64,000 nucleotides of DNA. Origin: Asterella californica. Taxonomy: Eukaryota > Streptophyta > Marchantiopsida > Marchantiales > Aytoniaceae. Positions 10,045 through 21,749 of this stretch are shown here, piece after piece (positions within the stretch are counted from its first letter, which is position 1; each line of letters starts with the position of its first letter). The position numbers were made by a program, and so were the translations under genes. Location: NCBI GenBank assembly GCA_036924285.1, contig JAYKYS010000001.1:33789501-33853500 (forward strand), given 5' to 3'. A model generated the notes under the pieces. That model made no database searches. It was not told where the DNA came from and worked only from the letters and a program-made list of their open reading frames with translations.

Positions 10045-10957
10045 TGTAACGACCTATGTTACACATAGGAAGTTTGTCTATTAGTAAGGTGTTTAGTTAT
10101 AACTAAGTGTTGAGAATGTTTATTTGCTGCCAAAGTATTTTAAGGAGGTATCAAGTTAGTCATGACTAGCTAAAAGTTAGTTATGGTTAAACTTAGCTGT
10201 ACTTTTGGCAGAATTCAGATATTTGCTAAAGAGTGAGCACTACTATCTTGTCATCTTGTCCAAAAGGTAGAAAGGGGGTGGAAAGTATCCTTTATCTCCT
10301 TTTTGACTTGATATTAGTGGTTGGATTAAAGTTGTGGACTTTGTGGGCATTAAAAACAAGAAGAGATTCCACATGTTTCCTTTTTAGTGGGTCCTAGTGT
10401 AGAGGGGGGGTGGAAATTCAAGATTCCTTGAGAATATTCTAGAATCCTTCTAGAAGTTGTTGACTTTGAAAGAATAAGCCCATGTGAAAAGGTAAAAAAC
10501 CCATGTGATTAATGCTTTTACCTTAAGTAATATCTTAGTAAAACTCGGTAAAAGTAGTTACGGCTGAGTTACCGGGGGTACCAAAGTAAAAACCTAGAAT
10601 GTATAAATAGAGGAGTAGAGAAGAGCTCCTCATCCTTATTTTCACATTGTCGTAATGACAACTTGAATAATATAGAGAGTGTGGGATATTTTTAGCATGT
10701 GAGAACTTGAGAGACGTCGTTAGAATGGAGGATTTTAGTTGATGTGTTTAAGGAGATTTTTAGTTGATAAGTTTGTGGGTGTATGAATGAGTGAACTCAG
10801 CATTTTCCTTTCAAGTTCATGGTGTGCTTCCATCAAAGCCATCAGAGGTGACCCCTGAGTGAGAGACAGACCCGACATGTTGCAGATTCGTGGATGACGA
10901 TCGTGGAGGTTGAGAGATCGGGAGGTAGTTGATCGATAGGACCGCGGAGGGTTTACA
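10045..10957 (+). repeat. 5' LTR of G2, duplicated copy (913 bp)
   Basis: It runs from TGTAACGACC to GGTTTACA and is almost identical to 18205-19117. Against the 3' LTR at 38229-39141 I count about 15-18 differences, roughly 2 percent. The LTR start holds the inverted repeat TGTAAC/GTTACA. The left flank GATC matches the right flank AATC (39142-39145) except for one base, consistent with a 4-bp target duplication. Confidence 0.92.
10602..10609 (+). promoter_or_regulatory. TATA box of the G2 LTR
   Basis: TATAAATA is followed about 6 bp on by GAGGAG...CTCCTC, an inverted repeat that would sit near the transcript start. The same box is at 18762-18769 and 38786-38793 in the other copies of this LTR. 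Its role as core promoter is inferred from position. Confidence 0.6.
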
Positions 10958-11124
10958 TTTTTGGTTCCGTTGCCGGGACCTCACTTGAAGGGATCATTGA
11001 AAATGTTTAGAGTTCAGTTCTATATTAGACAAAAGGAGATTATGAGAGAACACATGGAGAGAACGTTGGGAGGAGAGAGAGCTAACGCGATGTTAGCAAC
11101 ATTAGAACATTTCGTGTATCCCGT
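10958..11124 (+). other. G2 primer-binding site and start of leader
   Basis: Right after the LTR comes TGGTTCCGTTGCCGGGAC (10962-10979). It resembles the complement of the 3' end of plant tRNA-Asp (TGGCGCCGTTGCCGGGG), with mismatches mainly at two inner bases. The leader is then cut at 11124 by the LTR of G1a copy B; the last four bases, CCGT, reappear at 20568 beyond the other LTR. Confidence 0.75.
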
Positions 11125-12407
11125 TGTCGGAGTGTGATCCGTCTACCTAGAAAAGCGCCGGGCTTCTGGCTGTGGTTGTTTACTCAAGAGGTTGGCTTTC
11201 AGGTCACAACAGGAGCTATAAACACTCACACAGGAGTGTAGGATCCTCTGATATGCTCAAAAAGCGAAATTTAGGTCTCACTGGTAGTAATAGGCTTAAG
11301 CGGTGAACTTTGACACTCAAAGAGAGGAAAACTATGAAGGTTTAGACCTCTAAACTTCCCCTACATGCAAATGAGGTACTACTGAACTCACAGACGAAGT
11401 TTCAACCTGAGATCAAATTCTGACACGGAGATATGAACAGAAAAGTTCTGAATAAGAGAATTATGGCAATTTCTGGTACCTAGACAGCTATTCAGACATA
11501 GAACAGAGAATTGGCTCGATGAATTTCAAATCTTCTCACAGTATTTGAAGTCTACAGGATGCTGAACATCCCTGTGAAGTTGGGACTCCTGAATGTTTGT
11601 AGAACTCCAGATCTCCTTCTCTAAAGTCGCTGCTCTAGATTAAGAGCTTTTCAGACCCCCTCTGCTTCAGCGGCCGCCCTGAATTACTCAATTACTCAAA
11701 TGATATGAAACTTTTTGGACAGTCGTAGCCCTCCTGACAGTGAACGCAACCACGAAGTTTTGAAGTGATTTCCTCAATTCTGCTGCAATTGGCACCGAAA
11801 ACCCCAAAATCAACAAAAGTGACGCAGTTTTGGCACAATCCGAACTTCAATTGGGCATAACTCCTTGTTTATTGATCCAAATCGAGCAAAAATTTCACTG
11901 ACAGTGCTTGGCACGACGAGCTCTCTCTTCCTGTGTTCTCAGATTTCGAAGATCCCTCACCAAATGCTCGAACTCTCCTTTAGAGCTCGATTTCTAAATT
12001 TAGAGTTAAACTAAAGACAAAAACAGACCAATGGGAGTTCATAGCTCCACTTGGTTGTCCTTTAGTACCCTAAACCACGTGGCAACTTAGTTTTACTCAT
12101 AGGCTACCACGTCAAGCCCCCTAGAGCGCCAGCGTAAAACTTAAATTACTTAAGACGACACGCAGCCCCGAAAAATAACTTAAATCAGCTAGAAAGCGTG
12201 CATGGGCGACACGCAAATACAACCCATGAGCTTAAGCCCTATCAACATGGTAATCAACCTACTAAGACTCAAAATAGTGTTAACACCGTATGCAAAGGTG
12301 TCAAACATATACATAAACGACTAGAAGTAATATAAGCTAACTTCTAGAACTACTAAACTCAAGCGTCGGAGTAGAAATATAACATGTAGCCGCCAAGTAG
12401 CGCGACA
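11125..12407 (-). repeat. LTR of G1a copy B (1283 bp)
   Basis: On the plus strand it runs from TGTCGGAG to GCGCGACA. It is the reverse complement of the 3916-5288 LTR apart from a loss of about 90 bp and scattered substitutions. It differs from 19285-20567 at only two bases (11151, 12403). CCGT precedes it at 11121-11124. Confidence 0.95.
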
Positions 12408-12453
12408 TCCACCCCCTCTGAACCTGCACATCCTCCGGTATGTGCCATCCAGA

Positions 12454-15400
12454 TCAAGACTCTTCAGCTTCGGCTTCAAACTCATCTTCAACCTGCATTG
12501 AGTCTTCAGCTTCATCCTCTGTAAACTCTGCAACGTTCCGATCCTCCCCTCTCCTTCTGAAGAGCTTGATTCTCTTTCCTGCGACTGGTATCTTGAGCAC
12601 TGCACCATCTAACTCTCTCAAAGAGTATGTGGCATTATCATAAACTTCTAACACCACATAAGGTCCGAACCATCTCTTGGAAAACTTTCTGATAGCGCTA
12701 TGCTGATTATCAAGACTACTATCATAGACTAACACCCAATCACCCTCCTTAACTGGTTTGGGTCGTAATCTATGCGTTCTATCAAATCTGCCTTTGTTTC
12801 TCTCTCTAGCAGTCTTCAACCTTTCCACAGCTTTGGCAACATCCTCAGGTCTTCGTTCTAACTGCTGGATCCTTAATGCAAGAAGATCCTCCGTACTTCT
12901 ACCATCTTCCCATGGCAAAACATTCCAAGTAGGCACAACCTCCTCAATCGGCATCACAGGTTTTTGCCCTAGTATCAACTCTGCTGGCATGTAACCTGTA
13001 ACGGTACTATGAGTTGTACGATCTGCCCACAAAGCAAATGGTAGCAGTCTAGGCCATTCACGGATCTTACCCTTGCAAGCTTTTACCAAAGCTTTGATGA
13101 TTGGCGGATGACCTCGTTCGCTCTTGCCATTCCCTTCAGGATTGTAAGCAGTGGTTAACGCCAACTTGATTCCCAATCGCTTGAAGAACTCAACTGCTTT
13201 TTGTGCATCCAGCTCACCCCTATCTGCAGTGATCTTTCCCACACACCCATACCTACAAATAACATCTTCAAGTAGAAAGCGGCAGACACTAGCAGTGGTC
13301 TTCGTCCTCAGGCACGGCCTTCGACTTGGTTAGATAGATCTTCTCTAGCCAAGACTAGATACCTCATTTGTCCAAGTCCAAATGGCATAGTTACCAGATC
13401 AACTACCCATTTATAATGAATGGCTAAAGGATAAGTAGGATGTAATCCATCACGATGACGTACGTTGGAATACATCTGGCAGGATATACAGGATGAAACA
13501 AACTGTACTACATCCTTATACATACCCTTCCACCAATACTTTTCCTTCATCTTGGCAAATGTAGCCCAAACTCCTCTATGACCGGCCCATAAACTCTCAT
13601 GGAACTCCTTGATCAGCTTCTGCTGCAATTCCAAGTCACATACCACCCGTTGCGGTATACCTCCTTGTAGCTTAGGGCGTTTCCATAGATGTCCTCCATG
13701 TAAAAAGTAACCATAAGCTATTCTACGGATCCTCTTGAAATCTGCATCAGACCAGCCTTCTTGCCTTTCCAGTGAACTCAAATAGCGCCCAAGATCCAAC
13801 CACTCGCCATCATACATAGTTTCTTCAAAAAACTCCAACGAGGCTGCAAAACAGCTTCTATCTCTTCTAGCAAGAGCACTAGAGTAGAACTCTGTTCCCA
13901 CATCCTCCTGATCATCTATCATTTCCTTCTCATCGTAATACCTAGCCCTTGATAACATATCTGCCACAGGATTGTCCTTCCCTGCAATATGTCTAAACTC
14001 TGGGTTCAAGGACTTGATATATGCTATCCACCTCAACATAGCAATATCTGGAGTTGTACAGCTAGTGATCATTCCCAAGAGAGGTAAACAATCTGTCTCC
14101 ACAACCACAGGTGCTCCTATCAAGTATTCCTTATCACTCTTCATCGCAGTAACTACTCCCCATAGCTCTCTCTTGACCTGAGGGTAGTCTCTCTGACGTA
14201 AACTCAATACCTTAGCACCAAAACGCACCACATATCTATTTCCATCCTCATCGTCTTGCCCTACAGCCCATCCAATGCCAATAGGACTAGTATCAACAGT
14301 AAGGATAACAGATCTGCCCAACTCATATGTTACCTTCCGTAGAGTTGGTGGTGAAACCAAAAGATCCTTCAACTTCCTCATAGACTCGCTTTGCTCCTCT
14401 TGCCACTGAAATCTTTGCCCTTTCCTCAGCAGCTTGTACAATGGATCTGCTACATGTGCAAAGTGTGAAATCCATATATGATAAAACACACATGCTCCTA
14501 GAAACCTTCTCACCTCAGTAACCGATCCACATGTCTCCTTCATCCTTTGGATGGCATCAACCTTGTTTGGACAAGGTTTCCGACCATAAGATCCACACAG
14601 ATGTCCCACTATTAACACCTCTTGTACTCCAAACACAGACTTGGCTCCTGATAAAGTCAAATGAACCTCCTCCAGTCGACTCAGTATCTTATCACAATCA
14701 GCTATGTGATCTGTTACAAACTTACGGCACCCCCTCTGATCTTTTACCTCATTCTTCTCCTCCTCAGCACACCCTTTGATCGGCACATCATCAAGGAATG
14801 ACATAGTTTTTTCAGGAATGAAGTCCCTCAAAACTTTGTTCATGCCATTCATCATATGTGCTACCGAATTGGTAGCACCTTGCGGTAAGGTGCACATCCT
14901 TAGTAACCCCAAAGGTGTCCTCATTGTAGTCAAGTCTCTACTCTCAGAGGATAACTGAAACTGATCGTAACCTGAATATAAGTCTCCCATTGAATAGATA
15001 GCACGACCAGCAAAAGCCTCTGCAAACTCGTCTACAATAGGTCCTATACCCATATTCCTGATAGTCACCTTGTTAACTGGCTGCATATCTTGAATGAATC
15101 TCAAAGCTCCACTCTTCTTCGGAACAGTAAACCATCTGCTAGAGTAGGGAGCTATAGATGGTTCCAAGATACCCATCCTGATCCTCTCATTGAGCAAGTC
15201 TATCAGCTTTGGCAGATGAGCTCTAGGCACAGGGATAGGACGTAGATTCCAAGGCACATGCGGTATAGTAAAGATTACCATAGGTGCAACCACACTTGGA
15301 TCTACACATCCTACTTCATGTGACTCAAATGCAAACGCCTTACCATGCCTAGATAACATCTCCCTGAAGCTCTTGTTCTCTTGCTCAGTAAGAAATCCAT

Positions 15401-15965
15401 CACCTCCAATCCTCAGCTCCTTCAGTGTTGTTTCTGTGAACTGGTGCCCAATTCTTCTCGGTCCTCTGAGCGTCGGTTCTCGTGCAGCTTGCTCCATCTT
15501 CTGATTGTAATCGAGTGGTAAAGGCAAAGCCACTGGTTTGACTTTCTTTGCCACTGACTTGTACTTGGTCTCCACATACACCTCTTGCCGATCTATAAAC
15601 TTATCAATTACATCATAAAGCTCCTTGGAGCTCACTCTCACCACTCTATCTACATCATCTATAGAACTTTCTACTATAGATTTCAACTCCCCTATAGTAT
15701 CTACCAAATACTGCTCTTCAAACACTCCAGATATGTATTCATCTCTTGCTAACTCTCCACTGTTCCACAAAGACTGCTATACACACTTCACATGTTGCCT
15801 CTCAAACCTCTTCAGATTCTCAACCTTCCTATAACACACTGATCCACATGAAGTCAACCCTAAGAAGCTAGTGGATAAAGCTTCATGCTCTACTGGATCA
15901 GGCGAGAATCCTATCTCTACTGTACCGTTGAAGTCTCGCTCTTCAATGGTACTCTGCCAAAACCC
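12454..15965 (-). pseudogene. pol: pol of G1a copy B, broken by a nonsense codon and a 1-nt deletion
   Basis: The protein is nearly identical to copy A pol: RT with FLDD, RNase H with an intact third Asp (ETDC), and integrase with ITADRGELDA and SERGH. It is open in three pieces. A CAG codon has become TAG at 15777-15779, near the start of pol. One T is lost at 13308-13312, giving TGA in the integrase core just before the second catalytic Asp; the rest of integrase continues in another frame at 12454-13242. The frameshift heptamer (15959-15965 on the minus strand) and its hairpin are conserved, so those parts were under selection until recently or the copy is young. Confidence 0.93.
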
Positions 15966-16724
15966 CTAGACTCTCTAAACTCCTGAGTAATCTTAGGTAG
16001 TGGACGGTCTCTCAAGCTGTCACGATTCCTCTCATGTTCTGCAGCAACGGTCAAAAACTGAACAGCTCTTTTGCCATCTCTACTACGTATCCTAGCATAA
16101 GCTGAACCATCATCCATAACTCGTGTCTCCATTCTAACAGCAGTAATGGAAGGCTGCCCTAGAATGATAGGATATGTTGACATGTCTTGCACAAAGAAAT
16201 TCTGAACATCACTGATGTCACCCACAGTTACCTTGATGTTGGGACAAGCACCATAGAGTTCTCCCCTCTGGTTGTTGACAGCACGGATAAGCCATCCATG
16301 GTCGGTGTCTATGGGCCACCTTCCACGCTTGTACAGCTCCTTAGACATCAGATTAATCTCTGAGCCGTGATCAATCAATGCCACCACAGGTTCCTCTAGA
16401 TCTCCTAACTTCACCAAGGTCTCTGTGGTTGCTCTCGCCCAATGGTTGTGAGAATAATGGCTCTTCTGCGATGCTTCCACCTCATCTTCAAACCTCACGT
16501 GCTGATACGAACTCCCCTCTGATACTTGAGAGCAATAACCAGCAATTTCATCTTCCTCATCCTCCGACAGTTTGGTCCTTAGAGCGTTAAGCGTAGCTGC
16601 TTCACCCAAAATCTGACGTTTCCTCTTGATGATATCTATGATAACCTCATGGAATTCACGCTTTGCTATCCCAAGAATCTCACCCAAGGTAAACTCAACC
16701 TTCCCATTCAAGATACGATTCTCT
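15917..16724 (-). pseudogene. gag-protease of G1a copy B, 5' truncated
   Basis: The frame reads from the truncation point through about 260 codons to the stop at 15917. The N-terminal part matches residues near MNGKVEFTLGEILGIAKREF of the copy C gag-protease. The protease active site is Asp-His-Gly at 16364-16372 (LIDHGSEINLM) instead of the usual Asp-Ser/Thr-Gly; copy C shares it. The C-terminal half equals copy A 2-403. The ATG at 16711 is internal, not a true start. Confidence 0.85.
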
Positions 16725-16725
16725 A
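16724..16725. other. Rearrangement or assembly junction: G1a gag joined to G4 RT
   Basis: Left of the junction is G1a gag on the minus strand; right of it the sequence equals 8565 onward. There are no LTR ends or target duplication here. Shared bases at the point are AAATGA, but only one side can be judged against an undamaged gag, so true microhomology is uncertain. Confidence 0.85.
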
Positions 16726-18204
16726 AATGATGTCTTGGACTTATCTTCCTTTCTCACCGGCAACTAATACCTTGCTCGAATGTCCAAAGTACCGAAGATC
16801 TTCACATGCCCCACTGCATCAAAGATCTCCTCAGGTCTCGTTATGACATACTTATCAGACTTCATCTATTGACTGATAGGACGGTAGTCTCCACACATCC
16901 GTCTATTTGTGTAGTTGTTGTACATATCTTTCTTTGCTAGCATAATTGTGACAGATGCATACTCTCTACGTGAGATCTCCACCAACCCAACCTCCAATAA
17001 GTCTTGAGTCCTACTCTAGATCAAGGCTCTCTCCATATCACTGTACTTGTAAGGACGTCGAAAGATTGATGTGTCACTAGCCAAGTTGATCCATGTACTT
17101 GGACACTTCAAGGTACCCAAATCTTTCATACTGAAGGTAAAATAATTCCTATAGCTCTTCAATAATCTTTGAACTCTTCGTCTCTTCTCTCTTATAAGCT
17201 TGGGTCTAATCTCCGACTCCAAAGTATTCTTTGTTACCACGCTAGAGGTAGAAGACGAAGTCGTTGACTGCTATCTTGCAGCCTTTAGTGAAATTTCCTT
17301 CTGCTCATCACCCAACAACCTCCACCTCCACGGTGCAAAAAACTCATGCAGTCCTAGTTGCAAGCTCCACACTCTCTACTACTACATCTCATGATGTCCA
17401 AGGATGACGAATTTCACACGCCTCGCCCCCAGCCTTTGTCTCCACCGACTCGATAGACAAAGAGCTTAGAAGTGCCCGAGCAATAACACCCGTTGATTGC
17501 ATGCGACGTTGCTCAGTCAATCCAAAGCTAACAATCCATGTCAAGCAGTTTACATCCATTGCTTGATCCAACACTTGATGACGTGAAACCTCCGACACCG
17601 AAGCTACTGCCGTCGTACTCGTAGAGAAACCCATCGCTCGCTCGCTCACATCAACATTAGACTCCACCAACAGCTGTAATTGAACATCCCACGCTAACCC
17701 AAATCCTCCATCTATGTAAGCATATGACGCTGGAAAGTTCACCAAAGTGGACAACGCTGTCTTAAGTCCTCCCACTAAGTTCATCACTACTATGGATAAC
17801 ATATCGACAAATCTCACTACTTGAGATCGTCATCTTACATCCAAGATGTCATCAACCGTGAAGTGCGCTGGTCGTTTCACAACATCATGTGTGCGCTTGA
17901 GCATCTCCTTCGATAAAAAGTTCATCCATCACAACCGAGGACGATGTGCACGAGATCTCACTCTTGTTGCATCGAACAGCACTGCCGGTCCAACCCAAGA
18001 TCGCACATGGTGCACACTTGGCACCATTTGTGTACGAGCATCATCCAACAAAGGAACGTTCTCCAAGATGTACGTTGAAAAATCCACTTGATGCATCAAG
18101 AGATTCAATAAGATCTATAACATCTCTCAAAACATACTAGATCACGAGTCATGTAAACCTTGACCTCTCCTAGCACACGTTGTCGTAGAGCGTGAAGTTT
18201 GATC

Positions 18205-19117
18205 TGTAACGACCTATGTTACACATAGGAAGTTTGTCTATTAGTAAGGTGTTTAGTTATAACTAAGTGTTGAGAATGTTTATTTGCTGCCAAAGTATTT
18301 TAAGGAGGTATCAAGTTAGTCATGACTAGCTAAAAGTTAGTTATGGTTAAACTTAGCTGTACTTTTGGCAGAATTCAGATATTTGCTAAAGAGTGAGCAC
18401 TACTATCTTGTCATCTTGTCCAAAAGGTAGAAAGGGGGTGGAAAGTATCCTTTATCTCCTTTTTGACTTGATATTAGTGGTTGGATTAAAGTTGTGGACT
18501 TTGTGGGCATTAAAAACAAGAAGAGATTCCACATGTTTCCTTTTTAGTGGGTCCTAGTGTAGAGGGGGGGTGGAAATTCGAGATTCCTTGAGAATATTCC
18601 AGAATCCTTCTAGAAGTTGTTGACTTTGAAAGAATAAGCCCATGTGAAAAGGTAAAAAACCCATGTGATTAATGCTTTTACCTTAAGTAATATCTTAGTA
18701 AAACTCGGTAAAAGTAGTTACGGCTGAGTTACCGGGGGTACCAAAGTAAAAACCTAGAATGTATAAATAGAGGAGTAGAGAAGAGCTCCTCATCCTTATT
18801 TTCACATTGTCGTAATGACAACTTGAATAATATAGAGAGTGTGGGATATTTTTAGCATGTGAGAACTTGAGAGACGTCGTTAGAATGGAGGATTTTAGTT
18901 GATGTGTTTAAGGAGATTTTTAGTTGATAAGTTTGTGGGTGTATGAATGAGTGAACTCAGCATTTTCCTTTCAAGTTCATGGTGTGCTTCCATCAAAGCC
19001 ATCAGAGGTGACCCCTGAGTGAGAGACAGACCCGACATGTTGCAGATTCGTGGATGACGATCGTGGAGGTTGAGAGATCGGGAGGTAGTTGATCGTTAGG
19101 ACCGCGGAGGGTTTACA
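18205..19117 (+). repeat. 5' LTR of G2 (913 bp)
   Basis: This is the second copy of 10045-10957, with three substitutions. It is followed by the primer-binding site at 19122-19139. TATAAATA is at 18762. Confidence 0.93.
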
Positions 19118-19284
19118 TTTTTGGTTCCGTTGCCGGGACCTCACTTGAAGGGATCATTGAAAATGTTTAGAGTTCAGTTCTATATTAGACAAAAGGAGAT
19201 TATGAGAGAACACATGGAGAGAACGTTGGGAGGAGAGAGAGCTAACGCGATGTTAGCAACATTAGAACATTTCGTGTATCCCGT

Positions 19285-20567
19285 TGTCGGAGTGTGATCC
19301 GTCTACCTAGGAAAGCGCCGGGCTTCTGGCTGTGGTTGTTTACTCAAGAGGTTGGCTTTCAGGTCACAACAGGAGCTATAAACACTCACACAGGAGTGTA
19401 GGATCCTCTGATATGCTCAAAAAGCGAAATTTAGGTCTCACTGGTAGTAATAGGCTTAAGCGGTGAACTTTGACACTCAAAGAGAGGAAAACTATGAAGG
19501 TTTAGACCTCTAAACTTCCCCTACATGCAAATGAGGTACTACTGAACTCACAGACGAAGTTTCAACCTGAGATCAAATTCTGACACGGAGATATGAACAG
19601 AAAAGTTCTGAATAAGAGAATTATGGCAATTTCTGGTACCTAGACAGCTATTCAGACATAGAACAGAGAATTGGCTCGATGAATTTCAAATCTTCTCACA
19701 GTATTTGAAGTCTACAGGATGCTGAACATCCCTGTGAAGTTGGGACTCCTGAATGTTTGTAGAACTCCAGATCTCCTTCTCTAAAGTCGCTGCTCTAGAT
19801 TAAGAGCTTTTCAGACCCCCTCTGCTTCAGCGGCCGCCCTGAATTACTCAATTACTCAAATGATATGAAACTTTTTGGACAGTCGTAGCCCTCCTGACAG
19901 TGAACGCAACCACGAAGTTTTGAAGTGATTTCCTCAATTCTGCTGCAATTGGCACCGAAAACCCCAAAATCAACAAAAGTGACGCAGTTTTGGCACAATC
20001 CGAACTTCAATTGGGCATAACTCCTTGTTTATTGATCCAAATCGAGCAAAAATTTCACTGACAGTGCTTGGCACGACGAGCTCTCTCTTCCTGTGTTCTC
20101 AGATTTCGAAGATCCCTCACCAAATGCTCGAACTCTCCTTTAGAGCTCGATTTCTAAATTTAGAGTTAAACTAAAGACAAAAACAGACCAATGGGAGTTC
20201 ATAGCTCCACTTGGTTGTCCTTTAGTACCCTAAACCACGTGGCAACTTAGTTTTACTCATAGGCTACCACGTCAAGCCCCCTAGAGCGCCAGCGTAAAAC
20301 TTAAATTACTTAAGACGACACGCAGCCCCGAAAAATAACTTAAATCAGCTAGAAAGCGTGCATGGGCGACACGCAAATACAACCCATGAGCTTAAGCCCT
20401 ATCAACATGGTAATCAACCTACTAAGACTCAAAATAGTGTTAACACCGTATGCAAAGGTGTCAAACATATACATAAACGACTAGAAGTAATATAAGCTAA
20501 CTTCTAGAACTACTAAACTCAAGCGTCGGAGTAGAAATATAACATGTAGCCGCCAAGTAGCGAGACA
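19285..20567 (-). repeat. G1a LTR with target duplication CCGT, now without an internal region
   Basis: On the plus strand it runs from TGTCGGAG to GCGAGACA. CCGT stands at 19281-19284 and at 20568-20571, and the G2 leader continues on both sides. Taken alone it is a solo LTR in G2. Together with copy B it is best explained by duplication of a full insertion followed by LTR-LTR recombination, or by joining of two haplotypes. Confidence 0.92.
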
Positions 20568-21293
20568 CCGTAGTGATCTATGACGCATTTGAGGTTATTC
20601 TTTACATCTTGTTCACTTAGAAAGAGTTTAAGGAGAGTTGAAAGGGGATGAAACAAGAGTTTAGAGGAAAAAAAAAAGAGAGAAGTTATTAGAGGAGAAA
20701 AATTTCCGAGTTTGAGTATTTTTGCTCTCTGGAAAATTTTTACAGTCATTGTCAGATTTTCTGTGAATTTTATTTTCCAGTGAAACTTTCCAGGATTGTA
20801 GCTTGGCTGATAACCTATCTACTACAAAAGAAATCATAGGAAAAGGTGGTCTAGAGAGGGAGCAATGAATTTTCAAAGTTGAGGGGGTCTATTCGTGAGA
20901 GTTGAGGAATTCTGTTATCTGGAAAAAGTTTACAGTCAGTGTCAGATTTTCTGTGAATTTTATTTTCCTGAGAAACTTTCCAGTGTTTTAGAGTGGCTGA
21001 TAAGCTATCCAGGACAAAAGAAATCATAAGAAGATGAGGTCTGAAGAGGGAGAAAGAATTTTTCAAAGTGGAGGGGGTTGACAACCATGAGGGAAGTGAA
21101 AATATATAAATTTCAGTTCTCTGAAAATTTGTACAGTCATCACCATCTCTTTTGATTAGAGAAGTTTCTGTTGAAACTTCTTGATTTAGTAGCTTGGAGG
21201 TTGAGCTACTGGAGACCACAAAAATCTTGGAGAGATCTCTTACCAACTAAGAGATATACGTTTCGGCATACAAGGAGGTCTCGAAGATACTTC
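20568..21293 (+). other. G2 leader, no recognised gene
   Basis: The stretch contains three similar, imperfect modules with the words TCTGGAAAA(A)TTTACAGTCA and CAGATTTTCTGTGAATTTTATTTTCC (around 20730, 20920 and 21120), spaced about 190-200 bp. No coding frame on the plus strand is convincing. Confidence 0.55.
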
Positions 21294-21611
21294 ATGGAGA
21301 ATCCAGTTCGAATGACGAGGTGGAAGAAGAGACGTTTAGGAGTTCGAACAGAGACGGAGAAGCCCAAGTTGAGTATAGATGAGTTACGAACCCGCATCTA
21401 TAGCACTTGGGGTGCCCTCTTTACCCTATACGAAGAAGCTTCCGCGACCATTGGCACAGATTTGAAGAAAGCCGAGTTTAAAGCATCATTCACTGTGGAG
21501 GCCACGAATGCTCCTAGTGAAGTAGAGTTGGATCCTTACAAGAGTGAGTTCAAGATGTCTGTTGTGATTAGTACAAACGATGGTGAGGAGGATCATATCT
21601 TCGATAGTTAA
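21294..21611 (+). CDS. Small G2 ORF of unknown function
   Basis: The ATG at 21294 opens a frame of 105 codons that starts basic (MENPVRMTRWKKRR) and ends acidic (DGEEDHIFDS). A TTG-started extension upstream is possible but unsupported. It lies between the leader and the zinc-knuckle ORF of G2. I see no zinc knuckle, protease or membrane segment. It could be an accessory ORF, as some plant gypsy lineages carry, or a diverged gag N-terminal piece. Confidence 0.4.
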   Translation: MENPVRMTRWKKRRLGVRTETEKPKLSIDELRTRIYSTWGALFTLYEEASATIGTDLKKAEFKASFTVEATNAPSEVELDPYKSEFKMSVVISTNDGEEDHIFDS

Positions 21612-21749
21612 TTTTAGATTAGATTTTATTTCGTGTATAGCATGTATAATACACGATTTCCAATATAAAGCTCGGAAGAGTTAAGAAAGTGATGTAGAAT
21701 TATTTTCCTCTATGATACTTTGTCCACTTAATGGTTGAGAAGGTGCAAC

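Larger units (their letters stand above)
8565..12407. repeat. First copy of a 3.84-kb direct repeat (offset 8160 bp)
   Basis: Bases 8565-12407 and 16725-20567 match at a constant offset of 8160 with only about six substitutions (9638, 10420, 10440, 10936, 11151, 12403). The block spans parts of four different elements: G4 pol, the first 24 bp of the G3 LTR, the G2 LTR and leader, and the G1a LTR. Because it crosses those boundaries it is a segment duplication, not a transposition. Confidence 0.97.
11125..16724 (-). mobile_element. G1a copy B, truncated at its 5' side
   Basis: On the minus strand the element holds part of gag-protease, pol, the polypurine tract and the 3' LTR. Its 5' LTR and most of gag are missing: at 16724/16725 the gag frame stops and the direct repeat of 8565 begins. 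A matching LTR with the same target duplication CCGT stands at 19285-20567, so the original insertion had both ends and was later rearranged. Confidence 0.9.
16725..20567. repeat. Second copy of the 3.84-kb direct repeat
   Basis: It contains the G4 pol and upstream remnants (16725-18180), the 24-bp G3 piece (18181-18204), the G2 5' LTR and leader (18205-19284) and a G1a LTR (19285-20567). Homology with 8565-12407 ends exactly with the LTR; after that the sequence returns to the G2 leader behind a CCGT target duplication. Confidence 0.97.

Noticed and set aside
12758..12994. Long plus-strand frames inside copy B (also 13151-13333, 14531-14958, 15625-15834) and minus-strand frames inside copy A
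   Set aside because: They are antisense shadows of pol: the same frames appear mirrored in both copies, and the sense frames carry all the domains.
16725..19284. Reading the 3.84-kb direct repeats as very long LTRs of one element
   Set aside because: The repeats contain parts of four unrelated elements and the true LTR (1283 bp) with TG...CA ends and a target duplication lies at their right end.
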